Source: Lachnospiraceae bacterium
GTDB taxonomy: Bacteria > Bacillota > Clostridia > Lachnospirales > Lachnospiraceae
Length of the DNA: 64,000 nt
Reading direction: 5' to 3'
Assembly: GCA_016281605.1 (NCBI GenBank)
Contig: JAEEJA010000095.1
Span: 62,001-126,000 of the forward strand
In this document: piece after piece, positions 39,722 to 49,708 of the stretch
How the letters are laid out: each line of letters opens with the position of its first letter
Numbering within the stretch: the stretch's first letter is position 1
The notes under the pieces: model-generated
What the model was told of the DNA's origin: nothing
What the model saw: only the letters and a program-made list of their open reading frames with translations
The model's database searches: none
Made by a program: the position numbers and the translations under genes

Positions 39722-40861
39722 TCATGATTTACTCTTAACTTGTATTTTTATGGAATTATCACTAACTCCGATAATTTTAGAGCCTACTCCTACATTTATC
39801 TTTGTTATACTCTTATACTTCCTGTTACGTTGTAAAAGAACACCATTCTTTATTACGAAGTCGCTATTCATATATCCGGATTTATCCAGTGTTACAAACT
39901 GTGTTCTCATACCAAAGCGTACACTCAGGGAAGTTGAATCCGGCATACGTCTCTTTGCTACATATGTTTTCTTTCCGGTTGACTTTCCGTATTTTCCGCT
40001 GCTATCAGGGAATTCGACTTTCACATCATGTTTATTACAATATTTAACATAATCCTCATATGAATCAAAGTCATCAGGAGCAGGTTGATAACGCAAAACA
40101 TAGGAAACTTCTTCTCCATCTGCATCTAGGAAGCATTTATATTTTTCTTCTCCCTGTCCACCAAAGTATTTGTTAGAATTCTCATCAAAGTAACCTTTTT
40201 CAACCAGATTTCCGGTTAAGGCGTAAACCTCAATCTCAACTTCTCCACCCATACCTTCTATCATTTCTTTCATGAAACTGATACTTTTATCAACATCAGG
40301 TGTTTCATTAAAAAGCTTGATTCCAAATATTAAACAATAATCATAGTATTCTTTATCTGAAGAAAACTCATCTCTCGATAAAAACAAACTATCTACGTAA
40401 TCACTTCTGGATTTGAAGCCTAAAGCTTTGTAATCAACTTTATATGCCCCTTCTATAGGAAGTTCCTTTAAGTATTTGATGAAATCATTAAATGATGAAA
40501 AGTCCTTAGGTTTTTTTGTTGTTGTTATCGCCTTTAACAGATTTCCGGCTCTGTTGCCCGATAATGAAAGATTTGAGCTGATTGTCTTAATATCGCTTTC
40601 CTTATTTTGTAAGTTTAATGAATTAGAGAGACTCTCTATTACAACGGTTTTTTCAGGTAGAATCAGCTCTCCCGGCTGATAATTAATTACAATTTCATCA
40701 TTTTCTTCTGCTTCGATAATAGTATCGCCAAGTAACTCAGCTAATTTACGATACATGTCTCTCATATTCGATGGTATTTGATTTAGATCCAGAATATGCG
40801 TTGGATTTATTTTATAAGTCAAAGGTAAATAATTTTCTTTTTCTTCCCTCTTCTCTATCAA
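39722..40861 (-). CDS. Conserved-looking protein of unknown function with internal D-F-x-S-x-x-(D/E)-Y-x-x-Y repeats
   Basis: Long ORF; three related motifs: KDFSSFNDFIKYLKEL, DEFSSDKEYYDYCLIFGIKLF, DDFDSYEDYVKYCNKHDVKVEF. TTG start. Confidence 0.55.
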   Translation of the reverse strand: MIEKREEKENYLPLTYKINPTHILDLNQIPSNMRDMYRKLAELLGDTIIEAEENDEIVINYQPGELILPEKTVVIESLSNSLNLQNKESDIKTISSNLSLSGNRAGNLLKAITTTKKPKDFSSFNDFIKYLKELPIEGAYKVDYKALGFKSRSDYVDSLFLSRDEFSSDKEYYDYCLIFGIKLFNETPDVDKSISFMKEMIEGMGGEVEIEVYALTGNLVEKGYFDENSNKYFGGQGEEKYKCFLDADGEEVSYVLRYQPAPDDFDSYEDYVKYCNKHDVKVEFPDSSGKYGKSTGKKTYVAKRRMPDSTSLSVRFGMRTQFVTLDKSGYMNSDFVIKNGVLLQRNRKYKSITKINVGVGSKIIGVSDNSIKIQVKSKS

Positions 40862-40876
40862 TAGAGGTCCATTACC

Positions 40877-40910
40877 GTCATGAACGACAGTTAATTTGTC
40901 ATGAACGACA
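40877..40910. repeat. Two perfect 13-bp direct repeats, 21-bp period (candidate operator)
   Basis: GTCATGAACGACA at 40877-40889 and again at 40898-40910. Confidence 0.85.
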
Positions 40911-41023
40911 TAATATTTAAAATATTAAAAAAAAAGGAAATGTATTTGGGGGTTGATTTTATTTCTGTTCGGATGTACTCTTTTCTTGCATAACAATTTA
41001 ATCATACACATACGGAGATTATC

Positions 41024-41776
41024 ATGAGTATCACATCTTACGAAAAGGATTGCTTTTTTAAAGCTTATGACAAAGTGATAAATAAGAATTCATTAAATGG
41101 TGGCATAGGCACACTTAGTGAAAAAACCATGCATGCCATAATTAAAAACTATTACGAGTCTGATGAAAGCTATCAGGAAATAAGGGTTGGAACTAATATT
41201 GCTGATATATATAAAGACGGTGAGATAATAGAAATCCAGACTCGATCATTTGATAAATTAAGAAAAAAACTGGATGCTTTCCTTCCAGAGCACCCGGTTA
41301 CAATTGTTCATCCTATAGTACATAAAAAGAAACTCATATGGATAGACCCTAACACAGGAGAACTTTCAGAGCCTAGAAAATCTCCAAAAACAGGTTCTGT
41401 ACTTGATGCATTTCGTGAAATATATAAAATCAAAATGTATCTTAATGATCCCAATCTAACTATAAATATAACTATGGTTGATGCCACCGAGTACAGAATT
41501 CTAAATAAAAATCCCAAATATGCCAAATATCATACAACAAGATATGATAGGATTCCAACCGAACTTATAGATGAATACTGTTTGAATTCATTTTCAGATT
41601 ATGTTGCCCTTCTTCCAAAAAGTTTACCTGAGTGCTTTACTGTTCAGCAACTTGCAAAAGAGGGGCATGTAACCCGTAGTACAGCCGGTATTGTGGCGAA
41701 TATTATGCGAGAAGTCGGTGCTATCGAGCATGTGGATACTATAAAAAGAGCATATGTCTACCGGATAAAACCTTAA
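41024..41776 (+). CDS. Putative PD-(D/E)XK-like domain (EXQ variant) + C-terminal winged-helix protein
   Basis: EIRVGTNIADIYKDGEIIEIQTRSFDKLRKKL (D-x8-E-x-Q pattern); C-term LPECFTVQQLAKEGHVTRSTAGIVANIMREVGAIEHVDTIKRAYVYRI resembles wHTH. Confidence 0.5.
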   Translation: MSITSYEKDCFFKAYDKVINKNSLNGGIGTLSEKTMHAIIKNYYESDESYQEIRVGTNIADIYKDGEIIEIQTRSFDKLRKKLDAFLPEHPVTIVHPIVHKKKLIWIDPNTGELSEPRKSPKTGSVLDAFREIYKIKMYLNDPNLTINITMVDATEYRILNKNPKYAKYHTTRYDRIPTELIDEYCLNSFSDYVALLPKSLPECFTVQQLAKEGHVTRSTAGIVANIMREVGAIEHVDTIKRAYVYRIKP

Positions 41777-41869
41777 ATTCTTATTTAAGATATTATTAGC
41801 CGCTATGAAGTATCTTTTGACACTTCATGGCGGCTATGGATCATTCGATATCAAATCAGTTGACTTAAT

Positions 41870-44284
41870 TTAAATCCTATCTTTCATATTAAGGTTTTCA
41901 AGGTCGAAGCTTACCATGTCTACGCCCGGCTTAACTACATACAGATAATCATTTATATATAGTCCTCTTGAAGATTCAAATATATACTCATATGTAAGAG
42001 CTTTATTCTCTTTAGCGCTATACACTCTTACTCCGTCATAAGCCGAATTAGAATCATCCTTTGCTGAATTATCAATCTTTTCTTCATCAGACTTTACACC
42101 CTCATTCATTTCATCTTCTATTGCATCTTCGTCTATATAGTAAGGCTCATCTACATAGTACTCATCCTGCTCATAGCTGTTTCCGACATACTTAAGTCTG
42201 AGCTTAAAACCATCTTCCTTTGTATAGGAGTATAACAGATAATCTGCGCTACTGTTTCCTGATGCACTAAAGCCTATAAGATTCTTTTCTTGATCTATAA
42301 GGACACCATTCATATTTTCGCTAAGGAAATGAGCGAAAGTGTAGTTTCTGTCGACACACTTGTTGATTTCCTTAACATTGGTAGGATCGCTTACATCAAA
42401 CATTGATAGCTTGATACCTGTTGTTGGACCGCCGTTTTCATCGGAATCATAGCCTATTCCCAGTAAAAGTCCATCTCCAAACGGATGAAGGTAAGCTGAA
42501 AATCCGGGGATTTTTAATTGTCCTATAAGCTTTGGATTCATAGGGTCGGAAAGATCTACACTAAAGAGTGGATCGGTATTTAAATATGTCACAAAGTAAC
42601 CTGTGTCACCCATAAATCTTGCTGATTTGATTTCTTCTTTTCTTGCAATATTTTTAAGAGAGCTAACTACTTCAAGTCTCATGTTAAGGATATAAAGCTG
42701 ATTTGTTCTTACCCATGTTGAGTAATTTGTTTCCGTACTTACAAGTCTTAGATATCCATTATATTCATCCATGCTGTAATCATTGAGTATCTGTCCTACA
42801 CATTCACCTTCTGCCTCTAATGCAAATTTTCCATCTTTATATGCTATTCTCTGAATAATAGTCTTTGTCTTGCTTCTGACACTTTCATCCCATATTGAGT
42901 AAAACTTATCGATTATATTTCCCTTTTTGTCATAATAATCAATCTTATAATCCACAAGATAAATATTTGATGCACTTACATACTCCGATGCATTGCCACC
43001 AAGAACTGCTAAGGTATCTACCTGCTTCGGCTCACCCTCAAGCTTATAAGATGATATAACTGTGTAAATTTGAGACTTTACATATGGGTGAACTATCACG
43101 CAGCCCTCATCCACAATTTTATCATTTACCTTTGGGATGAAGGTTTCTTTTTCTTCAAACTTAGGTTTCTTCTCGTAGTTATACATATTCTTTTCAGAAA
43201 ATGTATAGAGAACACCGTCAGCTATCCTTGAACTCTTATATGCACCATCCTGCTTAAATGTCTCAATCTTCTTTGGTTCCTGTCTGTTTGATATATCATA
43301 GATAACTATAGCGGTAGTATCATATCCGTAACCATAACCATAATCAATTACATAGAATTTCTTTTTTCTTCCATCTTCTGATGTTTCTACATTCGAATAA
43401 TTACCGACAAATATGAGCATATCTCCCCTGACATACATATCGGTTACATATATTCCATCATCCATTATACCTGTTTCGGACACAACCTCAAGTTCTCCGT
43501 CATTAGCCTTTGTAATAGTAAATTCTGATTTGTGCTGATTATAAGAATAAATATAATTTCCGTCAGTCTTTACCTTATCTCCCTCATCAACGCCTTCTGT
43601 TCTGGTATTTGTCTCAGAGTACTCGTTTGATCTTGAGTCGTCAGTAGAGGCTAATGCATTTTTCTCTGCACTGTAGCTTTGTGTTGTCTCGCCTTCTGCT
43701 GCACCATCAACAGCTGTGTCATTTACAGCATTGTTTGCAGATTCAGATATTGCAACATTTCCGTTGGTTTTAAAACTTTCCTCTGTTTCTTTATAAAAGC
43801 TGTTTATGGCATCAAATGCTTTTTTATAATTATCACCTTCGGTTGCATACTTGATTCCGATGGTATCTATGTTATTCTTTTCAATATTCTTTGGATTATC
43901 AGTGATTCGCTTCTGATTCATGCTTACTCCAAAGACAGCAAGTCCTCCGATTATAACCACCAAGCAAGCTACACTTACAAGCCCCTTAGTACTCTTCATA
44001 AAGTTAAGGATTTTACTGTTTCTTTGCTTATGAGGAACTGATTCTAACGAATTTACAGGCGGTGTAACTGTTGCTTTAGTATTTTCAAACTCTCCTGCTT
44101 CCTGCTTTCTTCTGAGCATGTCCTCTATTGCACCGGGCTTAAGAGAATCCGGAACCTCCACTCCATCATTCATCTTGTCCCATAAACCGGACTGCATTGC
44201 TTCTTTTTTTTCATTTTCCATACCTATATTTTCATTTATATTATCAGCATTATTGGTTTTATCGAATCTATCGTCCATAGCCAT
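41870..44284 (-). CDS. Membrane-anchored beta-propeller domain protein (candidate anti-sigma/sensor)
   Basis: N-term cytoplasmic DGVEVPDSLKPGAIEDMLRRK, single TM GLVSVACLVVIIGGLAVFGV, long extracellular region of the 'beta-propeller domain' type (RTEGVDEGDKVKTDGNYIYSYNQ). Confidence 0.8.
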   Translation of the reverse strand: MAMDDRFDKTNNADNINENIGMENEKKEAMQSGLWDKMNDGVEVPDSLKPGAIEDMLRRKQEAGEFENTKATVTPPVNSLESVPHKQRNSKILNFMKSTKGLVSVACLVVIIGGLAVFGVSMNQKRITDNPKNIEKNNIDTIGIKYATEGDNYKKAFDAINSFYKETEESFKTNGNVAISESANNAVNDTAVDGAAEGETTQSYSAEKNALASTDDSRSNEYSETNTRTEGVDEGDKVKTDGNYIYSYNQHKSEFTITKANDGELEVVSETGIMDDGIYVTDMYVRGDMLIFVGNYSNVETSEDGRKKKFYVIDYGYGYGYDTTAIVIYDISNRQEPKKIETFKQDGAYKSSRIADGVLYTFSEKNMYNYEKKPKFEEKETFIPKVNDKIVDEGCVIVHPYVKSQIYTVISSYKLEGEPKQVDTLAVLGGNASEYVSASNIYLVDYKIDYYDKKGNIIDKFYSIWDESVRSKTKTIIQRIAYKDGKFALEAEGECVGQILNDYSMDEYNGYLRLVSTETNYSTWVRTNQLYILNMRLEVVSSLKNIARKEEIKSARFMGDTGYFVTYLNTDPLFSVDLSDPMNPKLIGQLKIPGFSAYLHPFGDGLLLGIGYDSDENGGPTTGIKLSMFDVSDPTNVKEINKCVDRNYTFAHFLSENMNGVLIDQEKNLIGFSASGNSSADYLLYSYTKEDGFKLRLKYVGNSYEQDEYYVDEPYYIDEDAIEDEMNEGVKSDEEKIDNSAKDDSNSAYDGVRVYSAKENKALTYEYIFESSRGLYINDYLYVVKPGVDMVSFDLENLNMKDRI

Positions 44285-44302
44285 ACCTCACTTTCTAAAA
44301 AT

Positions 44303-44845
44303 TCACTCATCCTTGATAGCCTCTGCCATCTTTTGCAATGAGCGGCTGTATCTGGATCGTACTGTGGCTCTGTTGAGCTGAAGTTCCTCGGATATTTCCT
44401 TACTGGTGTAACCTCCATAAACAACCATAGTTACTATCAGTCTGTCCTCGGGCGAAATTACATTAAATGCTTTTTCAAGGAGTGCACGGTTTACAATCTC
44501 TCCTTCAACATCTGCATCAGAACTTACCTGAACTGCCATGTCTTCTACACTATCATTCATAAATAAATTTCTTTGATTTACGTATTCTCTTATCTTAGCC
44601 TTACATTTATTGGATAATATGCGGAATATCCAGCCTCGAAATGCTGTTTCGTCTCTAAGACCTGCCATCCCCGTATACGCCTCAATTACGGTTTCACTCA
44701 CTGTGTCCTCAGCGTCTTCCTTGTTTCCGAGTGAAAAGAGTGCCATCTTATACAAATCCTCATATACCATCTCGTACAGACAAGCAAATGCATGAGGGTC
44801 GCTTTGCTTTGCTTTCATAACCAAAGCAGACATTTCTTCAGCCAT
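44303..44845 (-). CDS. ECF-type RNA polymerase sigma factor
   Basis: DPHAFACLYEMVYEDLYKMALFSLGNKEDAEDTVSETVIEAY, FRGWIFRILSNKC, ISPEDRLIVTMVVYGGYTSKEISEELQLNRATVRSRYSRSLQKM. Confidence 0.92.
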   Translation of the reverse strand: MAEEMSALVMKAKQSDPHAFACLYEMVYEDLYKMALFSLGNKEDAEDTVSETVIEAYTGMAGLRDETAFRGWIFRILSNKCKAKIREYVNQRNLFMNDSVEDMAVQVSSDADVEGEIVNRALLEKAFNVISPEDRLIVTMVVYGGYTSKEISEELQLNRATVRSRYSRSLQKMAEAIKDE

Positions 44846-44973
44846 TATTCTATTCCCCCTTTCTTTTTTTCATCCTTAAAATCAAACCTGGTTTGTTTTA
44901 TCAAACTATTACGTCTTCTGTTTAATAAGTGTAAAAAACATATGAAAGTGTTGCATGAATTTTAAAAAAATTT

Positions 44974-46125
44974 TTATTTTATGATAATCGGACTTTTATA
45001 TTCACCTTCAAAATCAGCTAAACCTTTGATTCTTGCCAGATTTGTGTACATTTCTCCGGCATTTATGTCCTGTATTATCATCTGTCTTGCGAGTAATATC
45101 TTTTTCTTTTCTTCACTTAAATTGTTTCCTCTTATCTCTTCTTCAGTAGATGTAAGATAATCAGATACTTTCGTTACTATTCGGATATTTGATTCTTTTA
45201 AAAGATGAGTTGCAGATGAATATGCTCCTAACAGTCTTACAGCTTCTATCTTAACAAGGTCTTTTGCATCCCTAAGTCCTGTAAGTTCATCCTCTGTCTT
45301 TTTGATTCCGAGTGCAATGTGAAGAAGCGCTCTGCTTACTCTGGTATAAGTATACTGCTTAACCTTTACTCTTTGTATAAAATCCTTAAAGCCCTTAAAC
45401 TCCGGAAACTCTGCGATTATTCTCCCTGCAATCCCCTCTGTTACTTCACTGAAGGTACATAGCTTTTCACTTATACTTTCTCCTTCATCTATTATGCTTT
45501 TAATAGCTATGTAAAGCGCTTCATCCAGAATTGATTCATCGACTTTTAGTATTCCTCTCTTCTCTAAAACATCTATCGGAAGATAATTCCGACAGTCAGA
45601 ATTGCATATCATATCTCTTATATTGCTTGCACTCTCTATACTCTCTCCGCTAATTCTTTCTATGGGAACGCACTTTATGTCTGATTTTAGTTGATTCAAG
45701 GCTTCCTTATACAGAGTCGCCAATATATCGTTGGGAGCTAAGTAGGTTTTCTTATCTTTTTGATTTATATCTGTTATAGGATCATTTTCCAATATATCTT
45801 TATCTTCCACGCCAAAGCAAAGATAGTCGATGAATCCAAGTTTTTTAGTAATCAAGACTCCGGCATACGAAAAAAACGGGGCAGATGCCGATGCGTATCT
45901 AACCGGAATTTCTAAAACCATATCAGCTCCGTGTCTTAATGCCATCTCTGCCCTACTCCACTTATCTGTTATTGCAGGAGCACCTCTTTGGACGTAATCA
46001 CCACTCATTATCACTACGAGGTGCTCTGCTCCTGTTATTTCTTTTGCTTTTCTTACTATATACTCATGTCCGTTATGAAAGGGATTAAACTCCGCAATCA
46101 AAGCTGCTACACTCATATTTTTCAA
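44974..46125 (-). CDS. tmcAL: tRNA(Met) cytidine acetate ligase / YlbM-type nucleotidyltransferase
   Basis: ALIAEFNPFHNGHEYIVRKAKEITGAEHLVVIMSGDYVQRGAPAITDKWSRAEMALRHGADMVLEIPVRYA. Confidence 0.93.
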   Translation of the reverse strand: MKNMSVAALIAEFNPFHNGHEYIVRKAKEITGAEHLVVIMSGDYVQRGAPAITDKWSRAEMALRHGADMVLEIPVRYASASAPFFSYAGVLITKKLGFIDYLCFGVEDKDILENDPITDINQKDKKTYLAPNDILATLYKEALNQLKSDIKCVPIERISGESIESASNIRDMICNSDCRNYLPIDVLEKRGILKVDESILDEALYIAIKSIIDEGESISEKLCTFSEVTEGIAGRIIAEFPEFKGFKDFIQRVKVKQYTYTRVSRALLHIALGIKKTEDELTGLRDAKDLVKIEAVRLLGAYSSATHLLKESNIRIVTKVSDYLTSTEEEIRGNNLSEEKKKILLARQMIIQDINAGEMYTNLARIKGLADFEGEYKSPIIIK

Positions 46126-48557
46126 CTTTTTCCCTTCTTTTTCAAGCCTTCTAATACCTTTTCAAATTCTTCTTTTGTTATAATCCTATCTGAAAAACCG
46201 GCTCTCTCTAATATCTTTATGTACTCTTCGAGTTCCTCAGAGCTTATATTTATGTATCCTTTGGCTGCCATGTAGCGAAGCTGAGTATTGTAATTAATAT
46301 GCTCATATATACTGTCTTCCTTATTCGCAAAGCGTTCCCTTCTTTTTATGCCCTTCAAAAGAGAATTATACTTTATAACAAGCTTATCGCTATAATTAGC
46401 TTTTCTGTATATATATCCGGCTACTACGCTTCTTGCAACCGGACGAAGCAGGAAGAAAAGAACTATGAGACCTATAATACCCATAATCACATACAGTACA
46501 TTCATAACTGTAGTCATCTTTACAGGAAGTCTAAAGTTAAAGCCTCCTCCGTCTCCATCATTTCCCTCACTGCTTCTGTTCTCTCTTGCCCTCTGAAGTG
46601 CGGTCCAGAAGTCATCCAAGGTCTGTTCGTCAGTAACCGAAGGAGTAACCTCAGCTATAGTCCAGCCCTTGCCTTCTAAGTAAACCTCAACCCATGCATG
46701 AGCATTGGCATCCGAAGCCGGCACCTTAACATAAGCGGTTTCTCCAAGTTCGGAGTATCCCTGATAATAATCAGAAAACTTCTTATTCTCCTCTATTTCA
46801 CCTTCCATTACTACATCATCGTAAGGAATCGCATATCCCTCACAATACCTTGCAGGAATTCCGTAATACCTAAAAATCAGAGTTGCGGCTGATGCAAAAT
46901 GAGCGCAATACCCTTTTTTATTGGTAGCTAAAAACCAGTTTACGAAATCATCTCTGTAATTTATACCCGGTCTTGTGGTATACGGTATATTTTCCTGATA
47001 ATAATTTATAAGGAGTTCAATGTTTTCTTCTGCTGTATTATCTCTCGAAAGTCCGGCCTGCTCTCCAAACTGGGCAACTATATCCTTATTATCATCCGGA
47101 ACCTTAAGGTATCCCGAATCAGTCCTATAATCCTCTATAGTATACTCAGTATCCGCCTGCTTCGGGAAATAAGTGTACTCTCTTGGGTTTCTAAATGTAA
47201 GGCGTGTACTCTCGTCATAGGAGTAGTAAGGCAGATATCCACCGATATTTCCGGCCTTGTTGTTGATAGTCATCTTACCCTTTGCACTATACTCTCCACC
47301 GTTCTCATAAAGCTTTTCTAGAGCCTTAGCCTCGTGCTCATTTTGCTCGGAAGGCTTCTCGAAATCAGTGGTCTGAGTCCATCTGTTCTGGAAAGGAATA
47401 TACTCCCTGCCTATAAAATTCTTTATGTAAAGGGTGTCATAGCTGTAAGGCGTAAATTCTACTTCTATATCAGTCTGATAATCAAAGGTAAGAGTACCCA
47501 CGCCGCCGAGACGACCACTGCTTAATCCACCTGAATTTTCATAATAGTTAAATACACTGCCAACGCCGAGTAACAACACATTTCCCATTATTTCTACCGT
47601 CGCCTGTTTAAATGGGTTTTCTTCGTGTCTCTTTTGAAATGTATCTTTAGGGGATATAAGATTGGCAATTAATATAACAACTGTCGTAAATAAAAGCAGA
47701 ACTCCTTGCATCTGCCCCAATGCCTTAAAATCATTACCATACTTTAATACTTTTATATTTTCATCTTCTTCTTTTTTGGTAAAAATCTTTTTTATCTTTA
47801 AGAACATCCTTCTGCGGAAGGAGGGTTTATCGTGATACTTATATATACTTTCACTTCTGTGAAGTATATGATGCTGTCCGGCTCTGATAACATAGGCCAT
47901 TATAAGACCGGCAACAACCATTATCATGTAAAGGAGATCAGGCTCAAGACCGATATAAAACGGAACAACATTGAAGAAAAATACAATAATCGTAGAAACC
48001 ATATATCTCATGGTTCTGGATATATAGTTATTAATAAATATATTGAAAACCACACATATAATGCATGCACAGACTGTAATTGCCGTATACCTGTCATCCA
48101 TACTTTCGGCAAATCTCTGCATACCCTCTGAATCAAAGTAGTTAGACATTTCTTCGTAGGAATCATTTAATATTGAGTTAAATCCACTACTTATATATGT
48201 CCTTACGGAGTAAGTAATTACTGCAAATATAGCGAAGAAAATCAGATAACCCACATTTTCGGTAAGATAACTATGATAGAGAAGTGAACAGAGAATGGCA
48301 GTCACAAAAGCTACTACATTGACGGCAATTTCGTTAAAATCGCAACCGACGCAGGATAGATAAGTTCCTATGGATCCCATGGACAGCAAATATACCATAA
48401 TGCCCTTTAAAAACATGGTAAGCAGACGGTTTTCCTTCAGGTCGTACATCGACTCATCTATGGCAATACCGTCACATATTTCTATTTCCTGTCTTCGGTT
48501 TCTGTATATTTCATAAAAGCCTCTTTTGGCTTTCTTTTTATCTTTATCTATAGCCAT
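46122..48557 (-). CDS. Transglutaminase-like domain membrane protein (TgpA-like)
   Basis: N-terminal multi-TM; GYCAHFASAATLIFRYYGIPARYCEGYAIP...DANAHAWVEVYLEGKGWTIAEVTPS; C-terminal TM. Confidence 0.9.
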   Translation of the reverse strand: MAIDKDKKKAKRGFYEIYRNRRQEIEICDGIAIDESMYDLKENRLLTMFLKGIMVYLLSMGSIGTYLSCVGCDFNEIAVNVVAFVTAILCSLLYHSYLTENVGYLIFFAIFAVITYSVRTYISSGFNSILNDSYEEMSNYFDSEGMQRFAESMDDRYTAITVCACIICVVFNIFINNYISRTMRYMVSTIIVFFFNVVPFYIGLEPDLLYMIMVVAGLIMAYVIRAGQHHILHRSESIYKYHDKPSFRRRMFLKIKKIFTKKEEDENIKVLKYGNDFKALGQMQGVLLLFTTVVILIANLISPKDTFQKRHEENPFKQATVEIMGNVLLLGVGSVFNYYENSGGLSSGRLGGVGTLTFDYQTDIEVEFTPYSYDTLYIKNFIGREYIPFQNRWTQTTDFEKPSEQNEHEAKALEKLYENGGEYSAKGKMTINNKAGNIGGYLPYYSYDESTRLTFRNPREYTYFPKQADTEYTIEDYRTDSGYLKVPDDNKDIVAQFGEQAGLSRDNTAEENIELLINYYQENIPYTTRPGINYRDDFVNWFLATNKKGYCAHFASAATLIFRYYGIPARYCEGYAIPYDDVVMEGEIEENKKFSDYYQGYSELGETAYVKVPASDANAHAWVEVYLEGKGWTIAEVTPSVTDEQTLDDFWTALQRARENRSSEGNDGDGGGFNFRLPVKMTTVMNVLYVIMGIIGLIVLFFLLRPVARSVVAGYIYRKANYSDKLVIKYNSLLKGIKRRERFANKEDSIYEHINYNTQLRYMAAKGYINISSEELEEYIKILERAGFSDRIITKEEFEKVLEGLKKKGKS

Positions 48558-48589
48558 ACTAATCTCCGGTTTAATTTTGTATTTATAAC

Positions 48590-49633
48590 TTACATCAGCT
48601 CTCGAATCTCCACGCCTGCTTCACCCTCCATATATCCTACCTTTACAAATGCTCTTAACTCAGGGAATATACCCGGAAAGTGACGCAACACATCTTCAGA
48701 GTTTTCGTATATATGAACGTTATACATGTCGGCAAATGCTTCGTCAAGCTCTTCTAATTCAAGTAATCTTCTACACTCAAACTCTCCTAAGTCTTCGTTC
48801 CACCATATAAGTCTCACTACTACATTTTCACGTATAAGCCGCTTTACAAGTGCATAGGAAAGGCATACTACACTTTCAATGTTTTCTTTATAACCGTCCA
48901 GAGAAACAAAGAGAGCCATCTGCTCATTTGACATGCTTTCTCTCTCTTTTACCATAAGCACATCTCGCTTTGCAGAAAGCTTCCAATGGATATTCATAAG
49001 TTTATCCCCCGGAATATACTCTCTTACATCCGTAACATCTGAGAAATCATAGCCTCTCTTCTTAGTTTCCTCAACCTCGGTCATACCTTCGGATATATCA
49101 CTCATGCTACCCTTATACTCTTCCTCCGAAGCCGGAAGCACCAGAGTTTCAGCCTTTATATCAATCTTTCTCCTGACCTCCACAAATCCCAGAAAGTCAA
49201 GTAATCTGACGATTTCCACCCTATATCTGATATTACCACTCATACTGAGTTTCATGGGAATGTCCAATTCATACCGTGAATGTAATCTTACAGGCATGGA
49301 AAGTATAATAGTATCTTTATTTTGATAAAATGTATTCTCGCAGATTAGTGCTTCCTTAAGGTCAAGTGATACCATGTAAGTAGGATTATTTACTATAACT
49401 TTTAGGTAACTGAGCTCATATTTTCTGGTGGACTGCATGACACACTTAAGAGAAAACTCGAGCCTCCTGCTTACATATATCGTACTAGCGATAGAAAGAG
49501 GTGGCGCTATAGTCATAATTATAAGGAAAGCTAAAAACGTATAACTGTGAAAAAATATAAAGAACACAAGATTGACAATATAAAGTATTATATACATTAC
49601 CAATCTGCCCGGAAATATTTTTGTATATTTCAA
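48590..49633 (-). CDS. DUF58 domain-containing protein
   Basis: DFSDVTDVREYIPGDKLMNIHWKLSAKRDVLMVKERE is the DUF58 signature; next to MoxR and transglutaminase genes. Confidence 0.9.
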   Translation of the reverse strand: MKYTKIFPGRLVMYIILYIVNLVFFIFFHSYTFLAFLIIMTIAPPLSIASTIYVSRRLEFSLKCVMQSTRKYELSYLKVIVNNPTYMVSLDLKEALICENTFYQNKDTIILSMPVRLHSRYELDIPMKLSMSGNIRYRVEIVRLLDFLGFVEVRRKIDIKAETLVLPASEEEYKGSMSDISEGMTEVEETKKRGYDFSDVTDVREYIPGDKLMNIHWKLSAKRDVLMVKERESMSNEQMALFVSLDGYKENIESVVCLSYALVKRLIRENVVVRLIWWNEDLGEFECRRLLELEELDEAFADMYNVHIYENSEDVLRHFPGIFPELRAFVKVGYMEGEAGVEIRELM

Positions 49634-49708
49634 ATTGCCCTTACTCCTCTTTTTCCTTCATTTACTTTAAATGTTTTTAATTATTATAATTTACGTATTG
49701 TCAATATC

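Noticed and set aside
39606-40052. 148-aa plus-strand ORF
   Set aside because: Mostly antisense to 39722-40861; hydrophobic antisense-like composition and no supporting signal. Not excluded absolutely.
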